Shown piece by piece: positions 44,757 to 52,737 of a stretch of DNA of 64,000 nucleotides; the stretch's first letter is position 1; each line of letters starts with the position of its first letter. Origin of the DNA: Erythrobacter sp. QSSC1-22B (GTDB lineage: Bacteria > Pseudomonadota > Alphaproteobacteria > Sphingomonadales > Sphingomonadaceae); the NCBI RefSeq assembly GCF_001678665.1, contig NZ_LZRP01000001.1, positions 1-64,000 on the forward strand. The letters run 5' to 3'. The position numbers were made by a program, and so were the translations under genes. A model generated the notes under the pieces. That model saw nothing but the letters and a program-made list of their open reading frames with translations, did no database searches and was not told the origin of the DNA.

Positions 44757-45554
44757 TCAGACCCGGAACTTGGGAACCCCGGCGCTGCTGTCGAGGTCCG
44801 GAATGATCCGGTAGCGCGCCAGCACCAGACTGAAGAGCCCGAACAGCAGCAGTCCGATCGCGGTCAGGGTGAAGATGAAGCCTTCGCCCGCGAGGCTGGC
44901 CACTGCATCGCCGAGCGATTTTACCTGATCGGCGCCGCCCGCGAGGAAGCCGGCCTTGAACAGCGACCAGCCGATCACCGCATACACCACGCTGCGCGCA
45001 AGATAACCGGCGCCGCCCAGCCAACGGGTTGCATCGGGCGCCTGCGCACTGATGCGGTTCATGAAGTCGCCCGAAATGCCCTTCTTGGCCTGGAAGATCG
45101 CAACGACGAAGAAGATCACGCCCAGCAGACCGAGGACGGTTCCGCCGAAATCCATCGACAGGACGCCCGAGGCGGCTTCCTGCGCACCACCGCCGCTGCC
45201 TCCGGTGCTGTTGGCGAACTGATACGCCGAATAGGCGAGGGCAAGGTGCCCCACGCCGCTACCTGCATGGCCGATCCGCTTGGCCCAGCCTTTCTTATCC
45301 GAGCCGTTGTTCTCGATATCGAACAGCGGCGAGCAGAAGCGGAACAGCGCATAGGCGGTGAGGCCGATCACCATGATCCACAGGATCACGATCCCGCCCG
45401 GATAGTCTTCGACCGCGCGGAAGACACCGTTGGTGCCTTCGCTGATCTGGTCGGCGCGGGTCAGCGCGATCAGGCCCAGTACGGAATAAAGGATGGCGCG
45501 GCTGAAATAGCCCACCCGCACCAGCCAGTTGAACTTCTCGGATTTGTCGACCAC
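44757..45554 (-). CDS. DUF1206 membrane protein
   Basis: A 265-aa inner-membrane protein built from three similar repeats of about 75-80 residues, each starting with a Gly-rich helix (VGYFSRAILYSVLGL; IGHAGSGVGHLALAYSAY; LGGAGYLARSVVYAVIG) and containing two hydrophobic segments, so six in all. This triple layout is that of DUF1206, whose function is unknown. The GTG at 45554 with GGGGAGA before it is the likely start. Confidence 0.88.
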   Translation of the reverse strand: MVDKSEKFNWLVRVGYFSRAILYSVLGLIALTRADQISEGTNGVFRAVEDYPGGIVILWIMVIGLTAYALFRFCSPLFDIENNGSDKKGWAKRIGHAGSGVGHLALAYSAYQFANSTGGSGGGAQEAASGVLSMDFGGTVLGLLGVIFFVVAIFQAKKGISGDFMNRISAQAPDATRWLGGAGYLARSVVYAVIGWSLFKAGFLAGGADQVKSLGDAVASLAGEGFIFTLTAIGLLLFGLFSLVLARYRIIPDLDSSAGVPKFRV

Positions 45555-45609
45555 GCGTTTTCTCCCCGTTGAATTGTGTCCGCCCAACGATCCTGGCCGC
45601 AAATGGTGC

Positions 45610-46710
45610 CTAGACGTTGAACTTGAACATCAAGACGTCGCCATCCTGGACGAGATATTCCTTGCCCTCCTGGCGCAGCTTGCCCGCCTCGCGCGCGCCG
45701 CTTTCGCCGTTGAGCGCGATGTAGTCGTCGAAGGCGATGGTCTCGGCGCGGATAAAGCCCTTCTCGAAATCGGTGTGGATTTCGCCTGCCGCCTGCGGGG
45801 CCTTGGCGCCGCGCGGGAAGGTCCAGGCGCGGGTTTCCTTGGGGCCGGCGGTGAAGAAAGTGTTGAGCGCGAGCAGTTCGTAGCCGGCGCGGATGACCTT
45901 GCTCAGTCCGCTTTCCTCAAGACCCAGCTCAGCGAGATATTCGCTGCGCTCGTCCTGCTCCATTCCGACCAGTTCGGATTCGATCGCGGCGGAGACCACC
46001 ACCGACTGTGCGCCCTCGCGCGCGGCCTTGGCAGCGACCAGCTCGGACAGCGCGTTGCCTGTTGCCGCGTCTTCCTCGGCGACATTGCAGACGTAGAGCA
46101 CCGGTTTGGCGCTCAGCAATTGCGCCTGCGCGAACACCCGCTCTTCTTCCTCGTCCTTGGGCTGGGTCAGCCGCGCGGGCTTGCCTTCGCGCAGCAGCTC
46201 GAGCGCCTGGCCGAGCACGCTGGCCATGATCTTGGCTTCCTTGTCGCCCCCGGTGGCGCGCTTCTGCGCATTGGGTACGCGCTTCTCGAGGCTTTCGAGA
46301 TCCGACAGCAGCAGCTCGGTCTCGACCACCTCGGCATCCGAGATCGGATCGACTTTGTTGGCGACATGCTGGATGTCGTCATCCTCGAAACAGCGCAGCA
46401 CGTGGACGACCGCATCGACCTCGCGGATATTGCCGAGGAACTGGTTGCCCAGACCTTCGCCCTTGCTCGCGCCCTTCACCAGTCCGGCGATATCGACGAA
46501 GCCGAGCTGGGTCGGGATCACCTTGGCCGACCCTGCGATCGCGGCGATCTCGTCGAGACGCGCATCGGGGACCGCGACCTGGCCGACATTGGGCTCGATC
46601 GTGCAGAACGGATAGTTCGCAGCCTGCGCGGCCTGCGTCTCGGTCAGTGCATTGAAAAGGGTGGACTTGCCGACATTGGGCAGGCCGACGATCCCGCAAC
46701 GGAAACCCAT
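45610..46710 (-). CDS. ychF: YchF/Obg-type ATPase
   Basis: A 366-aa universally conserved P-loop protein of the Obg group. The Walker A motif is GLPNVGKSTLFNALT. In place of the GTPase NKxD it has VCNVAEED (NxxE), which explains why YchF prefers ATP. A coiled-coil stretch follows the switch region (LLLSDLESLEKRVPNAQKRA), and the C-terminus is a TGS domain (GEIHTDFEKGFIRAETI). It binds ribosomes and takes part in stress responses and translation control. The sequence is complete and of normal length. Confidence 0.97.
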   Translation of the reverse strand: MGFRCGIVGLPNVGKSTLFNALTETQAAQAANYPFCTIEPNVGQVAVPDARLDEIAAIAGSAKVIPTQLGFVDIAGLVKGASKGEGLGNQFLGNIREVDAVVHVLRCFEDDDIQHVANKVDPISDAEVVETELLLSDLESLEKRVPNAQKRATGGDKEAKIMASVLGQALELLREGKPARLTQPKDEEEERVFAQAQLLSAKPVLYVCNVAEEDAATGNALSELVAAKAAREGAQSVVVSAAIESELVGMEQDERSEYLAELGLEESGLSKVIRAGYELLALNTFFTAGPKETRAWTFPRGAKAPQAAGEIHTDFEKGFIRAETIAFDDYIALNGESGAREAGKLRQEGKEYLVQDGDVLMFKFNV

Positions 46711-46809
46711 CGAAAACTCCGGATGTTGTGATTTGGAGCGCGCTCTAGCCGGTTGGCGCCCCGGTGGGAAGCGCGCGCCTCGCCGCTATCCGCCAAACGG
46801 GTTGCGCGC

Positions 46810-47808
46810 TCACCGATTGTGAACCGCGCGCATGACCGGGCCGAGCTGCGGCGACCGGCCGAGCCATTCGAGCTGGGTGCGCGCCGTCACCTCGTTGATC
46901 GCGGTCTGCGGGATCGATCCGCCGCTGACGGGTACGCGTAGCGGGCGGGTTCCGGCGGGCAGGGCGATGGTGCGGGCGATGGCGCGCGGCACATCCATCG
47001 GATCGGCCGAACGGCCCGAGCCGTCCTCGGTGCCCATCCGCGCGACCACCTCGGGATAACCTTGCGCGTGCACGTCCGCGATCCGCTCTTTGAGCGCCCC
47101 GGTGTAGATGTTGCGATTGACCCAGACCTCGGTCGGATAGCCGCCGGGCTCGATGATCGTGACCTCGATATTGTGCGGCACGAGTTCGTAGGCGAGCTGC
47201 TCGCCCATCGCCTCGAGCGCGAATTTGGTTGCCGAATAATGCCCGCCATAGGGGATGATGACGCGTCCCAGCTGGCTCGAGATCTGGAAGATCTGGCCAC
47301 CGCCCTTGGCGCGCATGCCCGGAAGCACCGCGCGCGCCATGCGATGGCAGCCGAAGACATTGGTGTCGAAGGCCAGCATGGTGGCCGCCATGTCCTGCAC
47401 CTCGACCGGACCGGATATCCCGATCCCGGCATTGTTGATCAGCACGTCGATCGGGCCACCGTTGATCCGCATCGCCTCGGAGACGCCGCGCTCGACCTGT
47501 TCGTCCGAAAGCACGTCGATCTCGATGACATGGAGGTCGAGACCTTCGCTCGCGGCGAGGCTGCGCAATTCCTCGGCCTCGGGCCGGGGGAGGCCCCGCA
47601 TGGTGGCGAAGACTCGCGCTCCGGCGCGCGCATAATGCTCCGCACCGAGCCGGCCGAAACCGGATGAGCAGCCGGTGATGAGGATCGATTGGCCCGCGAG
47701 GTCGGGCGTGGCGGCGACCATATCGCCCTGCGCGCGGGAAGCGGTGGCGGCGAGGACGGTGGTGGCGGCGGCGCCAGCGAGCAGCGAGCGGCGGGTCAGA
47801 TCGGGCAT
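46810..47808 (-). CDS. Short-chain dehydrogenase/reductase with Tat signal
   Basis: A 332-aa NAD(P)-dependent oxidoreductase of the classical SDR type: cofactor motif TGCSSGFGR near residues 45-53, NNAG motif, and catalytic Ser with YGGHYSATK. Unusually for an SDR, it begins with a twin-arginine signal (LTRRSLLAGAAATTVLAATA), so it is expected to fold with its cofactor and be exported to the periplasm. The substrate is unknown. It is alone between ychF and pth. Confidence 0.88.
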   Translation of the reverse strand: MPDLTRRSLLAGAAATTVLAATASRAQGDMVAATPDLAGQSILITGCSSGFGRLGAEHYARAGARVFATMRGLPRPEAEELRSLAASEGLDLHVIEIDVLSDEQVERGVSEAMRINGGPIDVLINNAGIGISGPVEVQDMAATMLAFDTNVFGCHRMARAVLPGMRAKGGGQIFQISSQLGRVIIPYGGHYSATKFALEAMGEQLAYELVPHNIEVTIIEPGGYPTEVWVNRNIYTGALKERIADVHAQGYPEVVARMGTEDGSGRSADPMDVPRAIARTIALPAGTRPLRVPVSGGSIPQTAINEVTARTQLEWLGRSPQLGPVMRAVHNR

Positions 47809-47857
47809 GCGAATCTCCTCTGTGTCGGGAGGAACCTAGCACAGGATATCGCGAGTC

Positions 47858-48430
47858 TCAGATTTCCTGCATCCTGAGCGCGATGTCGTTCATGAAGCGC
47901 GCATCGTCGCCCTTGGCGAGCCATTCCGCCTCCGCCCCCATCGCGCCGAGCATGTCGATGAGATCGTCGCGCTCCGCCTTGGCGTAATCGCCCAGCACAT
48001 AGCCGGTGACGCGGTCCTTGTGGCCGGGGTGGCCGATTCCGATCCGCACCCGGCGAAACTCGGGCCCGCAATGCTGGTCGATGCTGCGCAAGCCATTGTG
48101 ACCCGCGTGTCCGCCGCCCTGCTTCACCTTGACCTTGAAGGGCGCCAGATCCAGCTCGTCATGGAACACGGTCAGCGCCTCGGTGCCCAGCTTGTAGAAG
48201 CGCAACGCCTCGCCCACCGCGCGGCCGCTCTCGTTCATGAAGGTGGCGGGCTTCAGCAGCATCACCTTGTCGCCGCCGATCCGGCCCTCCTGGACCCAGC
48301 CGCTGAACTTCTTCTGGACCGGGCCGAAATCATGCATGTCGGCGATGACGTCGCAGGCCATGAAGCCGACATTGTGCCGCTGCATGGTGTATTGGGGTCC
48401 GGGATTTCCGAGGCCTGTCCAGATTTGCAT
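47858..48430 (-). CDS. pth: Peptidyl-tRNA hydrolase
   Basis: A 190-aa enzyme that frees tRNA from peptidyl-tRNA dropped by ribosomes. The family motifs GLGNPG, QRHNVGF with the catalytic His, KPATFMNESG and FHDELDL are all present, and the length is normal. It lies downstream of rplY on the same strand, the usual alphaproteobacterial order, but separated from it by a terminator. Confidence 0.97.
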   Translation of the reverse strand: MQIWTGLGNPGPQYTMQRHNVGFMACDVIADMHDFGPVQKKFSGWVQEGRIGGDKVMLLKPATFMNESGRAVGEALRFYKLGTEALTVFHDELDLAPFKVKVKQGGGHAGHNGLRSIDQHCGPEFRRVRIGIGHPGHKDRVTGYVLGDYAKAERDDLIDMLGAMGAEAEWLAKGDDARFMNDIALRMQEI

Positions 48431-48503
48431 GGCGAGCGCTTAATCGACGCGTGCCCCGGCGTCACCCCCGTACGGACGTGGCGCCAGCTGCAGCGCACAC
48501 AGC

Positions 48504-48533
48504 AAAACACCGGACCTCTCGCGAAGCCCGGTG
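48504..48533 (-). terminator. Rho-independent terminator after rplY
   Basis: On the minus strand CACCGG (48533-48528) pairs with CCGGTG (48513-48508) and is followed by TTTT (48507-48504), 28 bp beyond the rplY stop. Read-through would be needed for rplY-pth cotranscription. Confidence 0.65.
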
Positions 48534-48560
48534 CCTTGGTGTGGGATCGGAAAAGAGGGC

Positions 48561-49262
48561 TTATTCGCCGCTCTTGTCTTCCTGCTCCTGAGCGGCGTCG
48601 TCGTCGGGACCCTGTTCGGTCGCGGCGGTTTCGCCCGGCTCCATACCTTCGCCGGTCTGCTCGTCGTCGCTGCCTTCACCCTCGGAGCGCTTGAGCGCGG
48701 ACGGGGCGACCAGCGTGGCGATGGTGAAGTCGCGATCGGTGATGGCGCTTGCGCTGCCCTCGGGAAGCGTGACTTCGCTGATGTGGATCGCATCGCCGAC
48801 TTCCTTGCCGGTGACGTCGATCACGATCTCGCTGGGAATGCGATCATTGTCGCAGATCAGCTCGAGCTCGTGACGGACCACGTTCAGAACGCCGCCCTTC
48901 TTGAGACCCGGAGAAGCTTCCTCGTTGATGAAGACCACGGGGACTTCGACTTCGATCTTGCCACCCTTGACCATGCGCAGGAAATCGGCGTGGATCGGAC
49001 GGTCCTTGACGGGGTCGAGCGCGACATCCTTGGGCAGGGTGCGCATCTTCTTGCCATCGAGTTCGATCTCGACGATCGAGTTCATGAAGTGACCGGTCAT
49101 CAGCTGACGGACCAGTTCCTTCTCCTCGATGTGGACCATCACGGGGTCTTCCTTGCCGCCATAGATCACGGCGGGGACACGGCCTTCGCGACGCAGTGCA
49201 CGGGAGGCTCCCTTGCCAGCCCGTTCGCGCGTCTCGGCCGGCAGGGTCAGAGCATCGCTCAT
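48561..49262 (-). CDS. rplY: Ribosomal protein bL25 (Ctc form)
   Basis: A 233-aa ribosomal protein that binds 5S rRNA. It is the long Ctc-type form: an N-terminal 5S-binding beta-barrel (about 1-95; [18 protein letters not shown]) and a C-terminal TL5-type domain (about 100-190; [20 protein letters not shown]). A Glu/Asp/Gly-rich acidic tail of about 35 residues ends the protein. The start at 49262 gives the usual [10 protein letters not shown] beginning. Confidence 0.96.
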   Translation of the reverse strand: MSDALTLPAETRERAGKGASRALRREGRVPAVIYGGKEDPVMVHIEEKELVRQLMTGHFMNSIVEIELDGKKMRTLPKDVALDPVKDRPIHADFLRMVKGGKIEVEVPVVFINEEASPGLKKGGVLNVVRHELELICDNDRIPSEIVIDVTGKEVGDAIHISEVTLPEGSASAITDRDFTIATLVAPSALKRSEGEGSDDEQTGEGMEPGETAATEQGPDDDAAQEQEDKSGE

Positions 49263-49391
49263 GAGTTCGTACCTTTCGAATTGCTTTGTGGTTGTCGTCC
49301 GGTCCGCCACGCCTCCAGGGATGACCATGACGCCGGACCGCGGGCCATTAGCAGGTGGCGACGAAAAGGCAAGTGGCGCGCGCGGGCGCCC

Positions 49392-50303
49392 CTACTGGAT
49401 GCGGCGCACCGTATAGCCGCGCGCTTCCATCAGCGCGGGCAGGCCGTCGTCGCCGAACATATGCGCTGCGCCCACCGCCACGAAGGGCCTCGCGCTGGCC
49501 GACAGCAGGTTCTCCAGCTGCGCCGCCCAGGCGCGGTTGCGCCCCGCGAGCAGCGCTTCATAGAGTTCGGGATCGGCGAGAATGCCCTTGCCGGTCAGTT
49601 CGCTCAATTGCTCTTCATCGCCAGCCTGCCACATCCGCGCCATCCGGCCGATATCCTGCTCGTAATCCTCGGTCTCGGCGATCACCGCGTTGAGCAGGTC
49701 GCGCTGCTCGGTCTCGGGGAGATCGTCGAAGATCCGCAATTGCGTCTCCGCGCCTTCGAACTCGACGATCTCGCGCCCGGCGAAATCGCGGATCAGCGCG
49801 CGGTCGACCCCGTTCTCGGATTTAGCCGCTTGCGCAACCTGCGCCAGCGTGAGCGCCGCGGCCCAGGTCTCCATCGCGTCGAAATGGCTGCGCCGGACCT
49901 TGGCCTGGGTCAGCAGCGCCTGATATTGCTCGCCCAGAGCGGGATCGACCCGCGCGGCGAGCGGGCCGGGCGGGTCATTGAAAGCCAGCCGGGTGAACAA
50001 TTCGCCCAGCGCCACCCCGTCGTCGAGCGAGGCGACCTCGACCGCCAGCACATCGGCCTCGGCGACCGCCGCATCGAGCACCGGCGAGCGCCATTCGACC
50101 CCGTCGGGGAGGGCGTGGATGGTGCCGAACAGCCATCCCTCGACCTCCCCTTCGGCGTTGGCGAGCTCCCACAGCAGCGGGTAGCCCTCGGGCTGCGCCG
50201 CGGGCTCCGAAGCCTCGTCGGAACAGCCCGCCAGCAGCAGGAGCCCCAGCAGAGACCCCAGCAGAGACCCGCGCAGCGCCGGGAGGAACCGCTGCGGGGT
50301 CAC
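49392..50303 (-). CDS. TraB/GumN-family lipoprotein (second of a pair)
   Basis: A 303-aa exported protein with lipobox LAGC in LLGLLLLAGC. The TraB/GumN fold is indicated by the two GxxH motifs that define it, LFGTIHALPDGVEW near the N-terminus and VAVGAAHMFGDDGLPALM near the end, which resemble the metal-binding ends of the Tiki/PrgY protease clan. The substrate is unknown. It starts with GTG at 50303, overlapping the stop of the preceding homologue by 4 bp (GTGA), so the two are coupled. Confidence 0.88.
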   Translation of the reverse strand: MTPQRFLPALRGSLLGSLLGLLLLAGCSDEASEPAAQPEGYPLLWELANAEGEVEGWLFGTIHALPDGVEWRSPVLDAAVAEADVLAVEVASLDDGVALGELFTRLAFNDPPGPLAARVDPALGEQYQALLTQAKVRRSHFDAMETWAAALTLAQVAQAAKSENGVDRALIRDFAGREIVEFEGAETQLRIFDDLPETEQRDLLNAVIAETEDYEQDIGRMARMWQAGDEEQLSELTGKGILADPELYEALLAGRNRAWAAQLENLLSASARPFVAVGAAHMFGDDGLPALMEARGYTVRRIQ

Positions 50304-51247
50304 TGGACCCGCGTCACGGTCATGCCGCGCTCTGCGAGGTAATCCTGCACGCTGTTGTCGCCAGCGAGGTGCCCGGCGCCGACCGCCATGAACACGGTGC
50401 CCGGCGTGTCGAGCCGCTGCTGGATCCAGTCCGCCCAATTGCGGTTGCGGCTGTAGAGCAGCGCTTCGGCGAGCACCGGATCGGCGAGATTGGCGTTCAT
50501 CAGCTCGCCAAGCGCCTCGGTGTCGCCCTCGACCCATTCGCTCAGCATCTGGGTCATCATCGGCACCACCTCGTCGATCATGTCGGTGGTGGCGATGAGA
50601 AAATCGACCTGCGACTGGAGCGGCAACCCGTCGAGCATGCCGAGCTGGAACTCGACCGTCTCGAGCGCATCGCGGCTCGCACCTTCGGGCGCGCGTTCCT
50701 CGACCACCTTCTCGACGCCGCTCTCGGGAGTATAGCCCGCCTTGAGCAGCGGCAGCATCGCGAGATTGACCCCGGCGAACCACGGCTCGAAGCGATCGAA
50801 CGCACCCACCGGCAGCTCGAGCGAGGTCATCGCCGCTTCGTAACTGGCGCGCTGCTCGGGATCGAGCTGATCGCGCAGGCTCTCGCCCTCGGGCAGCAGT
50901 GCCATCGCGATGACCGCCTGTTGGGTGGCCGGGTCCTGCTCGAAACCGGTCGGAATTTCAGTTACCAGCGTGCCCGAGGAACCGAGCGCAGTGGCGACGG
51001 GGCCGCTGTACCAGTCGATATCTTCGGGCAGCGCGTGGACGGTGCCGAACATGTAGATCGTGGTGTCGTCATCGGCGACCGTCCACAGCGCGGGGCCTGC
51101 GGGTGCGGCGACGGGCGCGGTGGCCACGGCGGGGGCAGTCGTGGCCACCGAGGCGGTATCGTCGGCGACGGTGGTGCATGCCTGCAGCGTGACAAGCAGC
51201 GTGCCGGCGGTGAGCGCGGTGGCCAAACGGTGTGTGGTTTTGGTCAT
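50300..51247 (-). CDS. TraB/GumN-family lipoprotein (first of a pair)
   Basis: A 315-aa exported protein with a lipobox-like LQAC (Cys24) after a hydrophobic leader. It has the same paired motifs as its neighbour, MFGTVHALPEDIDW and MAVGAGHLAGDNSVQDYL, so the two genes arose by tandem duplication and then diverged. The region after the lipobox is Ala/Val/Thr-rich and probably a flexible tether. The ATG at 51247 is preceded by AGAAGGA. Confidence 0.88.
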   Translation of the reverse strand: MTKTTHRLATALTAGTLLVTLQACTTVADDTASVATTAPAVATAPVAAPAGPALWTVADDDTTIYMFGTVHALPEDIDWYSGPVATALGSSGTLVTEIPTGFEQDPATQQAVIAMALLPEGESLRDQLDPEQRASYEAAMTSLELPVGAFDRFEPWFAGVNLAMLPLLKAGYTPESGVEKVVEERAPEGASRDALETVEFQLGMLDGLPLQSQVDFLIATTDMIDEVVPMMTQMLSEWVEGDTEALGELMNANLADPVLAEALLYSRNRNWADWIQQRLDTPGTVFMAVGAGHLAGDNSVQDYLAERGMTVTRVQ

Positions 51248-51315
51248 GAGTGGGGTCCTTCTATAGGGCAGGGTGATTAAGTTGGGGTATGAAAGTTGAT
51301 GAGGCCGGGCATTGT

Positions 51316-51513
51316 TCAATGCTCACCATCGTCGAATATTTCCTCGACCGGCATGGCGAACAGCCGGGCGATCCTGAAAGCGAGACCGAGCGAGGGATCG
51401 TGCTTGCCGGTCTCGATGGCGTTGACCGCCTGACGCGAGACATCGAGCCGGACGGCCAACTCGGCCTGGCTCCACTCGCGCTCGGCGCGCAGGACGCGGA
51501 GGCGATTTTTCAT
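51316..51513 (-). CDS. Small XRE-family (Cro/CI-type) transcriptional regulator
   Basis: A 65-aa DNA-binding protein consisting of one helix-turn-helix (about residues 10-60: WSQAELAVRLDVSRQAVNAIE, then DPSLGLAFRIARLF and PVEEIFD). This is the YozG/SdpR-like small regulator that often sits beside a membrane protein gene; here it precedes the TraB/GumN pair on the same strand by 68 bp and may control it. The ATG at 51513 is chosen because it begins the compact family form; the upstream 42 codons read poorly. Confidence 0.85.
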   Translation of the reverse strand: MKNRLRVLRAEREWSQAELAVRLDVSRQAVNAIETGKHDPSLGLAFRIARLFAMPVEEIFDDGEH

Positions 51514-51711
51514 GCGTCCGTACTGCCTGCTGCCAGCGATGGGTGGATATTGCGAATGGTGGCTCTCCATGTCAGGTATGCCTGACCATATGTCGTGATT
51601 CGCTGACTTAGTCAACACAACCTTACATCGTGTCGCCATAACCTGTCATCGCCGTGCTCGTGTTCCGCATGGCATTGACGCTCCGGGGGCCATGAGCCAA
51701 AGCCCGCCGCC

Positions 51712-52611
51712 ATGGACCGCAATCCAAGCCGATCTTTCCAGGACATGATCCTCGCGCTGCACGATTTCTGGGCGGCGCAGGGGTGCCTGATCCTGCAGCC
51801 CTACGACATGCGGATGGGGGCGGGGACCTTCCACACCGCCACCACGCTGCGCGCGCTCGGCCCCGAGCCGTGGAATGCCGCCTTCGTCCAGCCCTGCCGC
51901 CGCCCGACCGATGGCCGCTATGGCGAGAACCCCAACCGGCTGCAGCATTACTACCAGTATCAGGTGATCCTCAAACCCAGCCCGCAGGACATCCAGGACC
52001 TCTATCTGGAGTCGCTGCGCGTGATCGGGATCGATCCGCTCAAGCACGATATCCGCTTCGTCGAGGACGATTGGGAATCGCCCACGCTGGGCGCCTGGGG
52101 GCTGGGCTGGGAGGTCTGGTGCGACGGGATGGAGGTGACCCAGTTCACCTATTTCCAGCAGATGGGCGGGTTCGACTGCAAGCCGGTCGCGGGCGAGCTG
52201 ACCTATGGGCTCGAACGCCTCGCGATGTACATCCAGGGCGTAGACAGCGTCTACGATCTCGATTTCAACGGTCGCGGTGTGAGTTATGGCGAGGTGTTTC
52301 TCGAGAACGAGAAGCAGATGTCGAAATGGAATTTCGAGGTCGCCGACACCGCCGCGCTGTTCGACCTGTTCAACAAGGCCGAGGCCGAGTGCCGCAATGC
52401 GCTGGAAAATCAGGTGCCTATCGCTGCCTATGAACAGGCGGTCGAGGCCAGCCACATCTTCAACCTGCTCCAGGCGCGCGGTGTGATCAGCGTCCAGGAG
52501 CGCGCCAGCTATATGGGCCGGGTCCGCGACCTCGCGCGCGGCTCTTGCGAGAACTACGCCGCGGCGATGGCACCGCAATGGGCCGAGAAATACCCGGAGT
52601 GGTCTTTGTGA
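51712..52611 (+). CDS. glyQ: Glycyl-tRNA synthetase alpha subunit
   Basis: A 299-aa subunit of the bacterial alpha2-beta2 enzyme that charges tRNA-Gly. It holds the class II catalytic core with sequences such as [40 protein letters not shown] and [10 protein letters not shown], all strongly conserved. It is followed by glyS, but a 125-bp spacer with a palindromic repeat lies between them. Confidence 0.97.
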   Translation: MDRNPSRSFQDMILALHDFWAAQGCLILQPYDMRMGAGTFHTATTLRALGPEPWNAAFVQPCRRPTDGRYGENPNRLQHYYQYQVILKPSPQDIQDLYLESLRVIGIDPLKHDIRFVEDDWESPTLGAWGLGWEVWCDGMEVTQFTYFQQMGGFDCKPVAGELTYGLERLAMYIQGVDSVYDLDFNGRGVSYGEVFLENEKQMSKWNFEVADTAALFDLFNKAEAECRNALENQVPIAAYEQAVEASHIFNLLQARGVISVQERASYMGRVRDLARGSCENYAAAMAPQWAEKYPEWSL

Positions 52612-52621
52612 GCTTCCTCAT

Positions 52622-52726
52622 TCGTCATTGCGAGCGAAGCGAAGCAATCCAAGGCGCAGGTCAATGGATTGCCGGGTGGCCCTGCGGGCCGTCTTCGACT
52701 CCGCCTGCGGCTCCTCGCAATGACGA
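52622..52726. repeat. REP-like palindromic element between glyQ and glyS
   Basis: TCGTCATTGCGAG (52622-52634) is an exact inverted copy of CTCGCAATGACGA (52714-52726), and within it CAATCCA (52645-52651) pairs with TGGATTG (52665-52671). Elements with the outer sequence TCATTGCGAG are dispersed in many sphingomonad and other alphaproteobacterial genomes. It would form a large hairpin in the glyQS message. Confidence 0.75.
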
Positions 52727-52737
52727 GGTGAAAGCCC

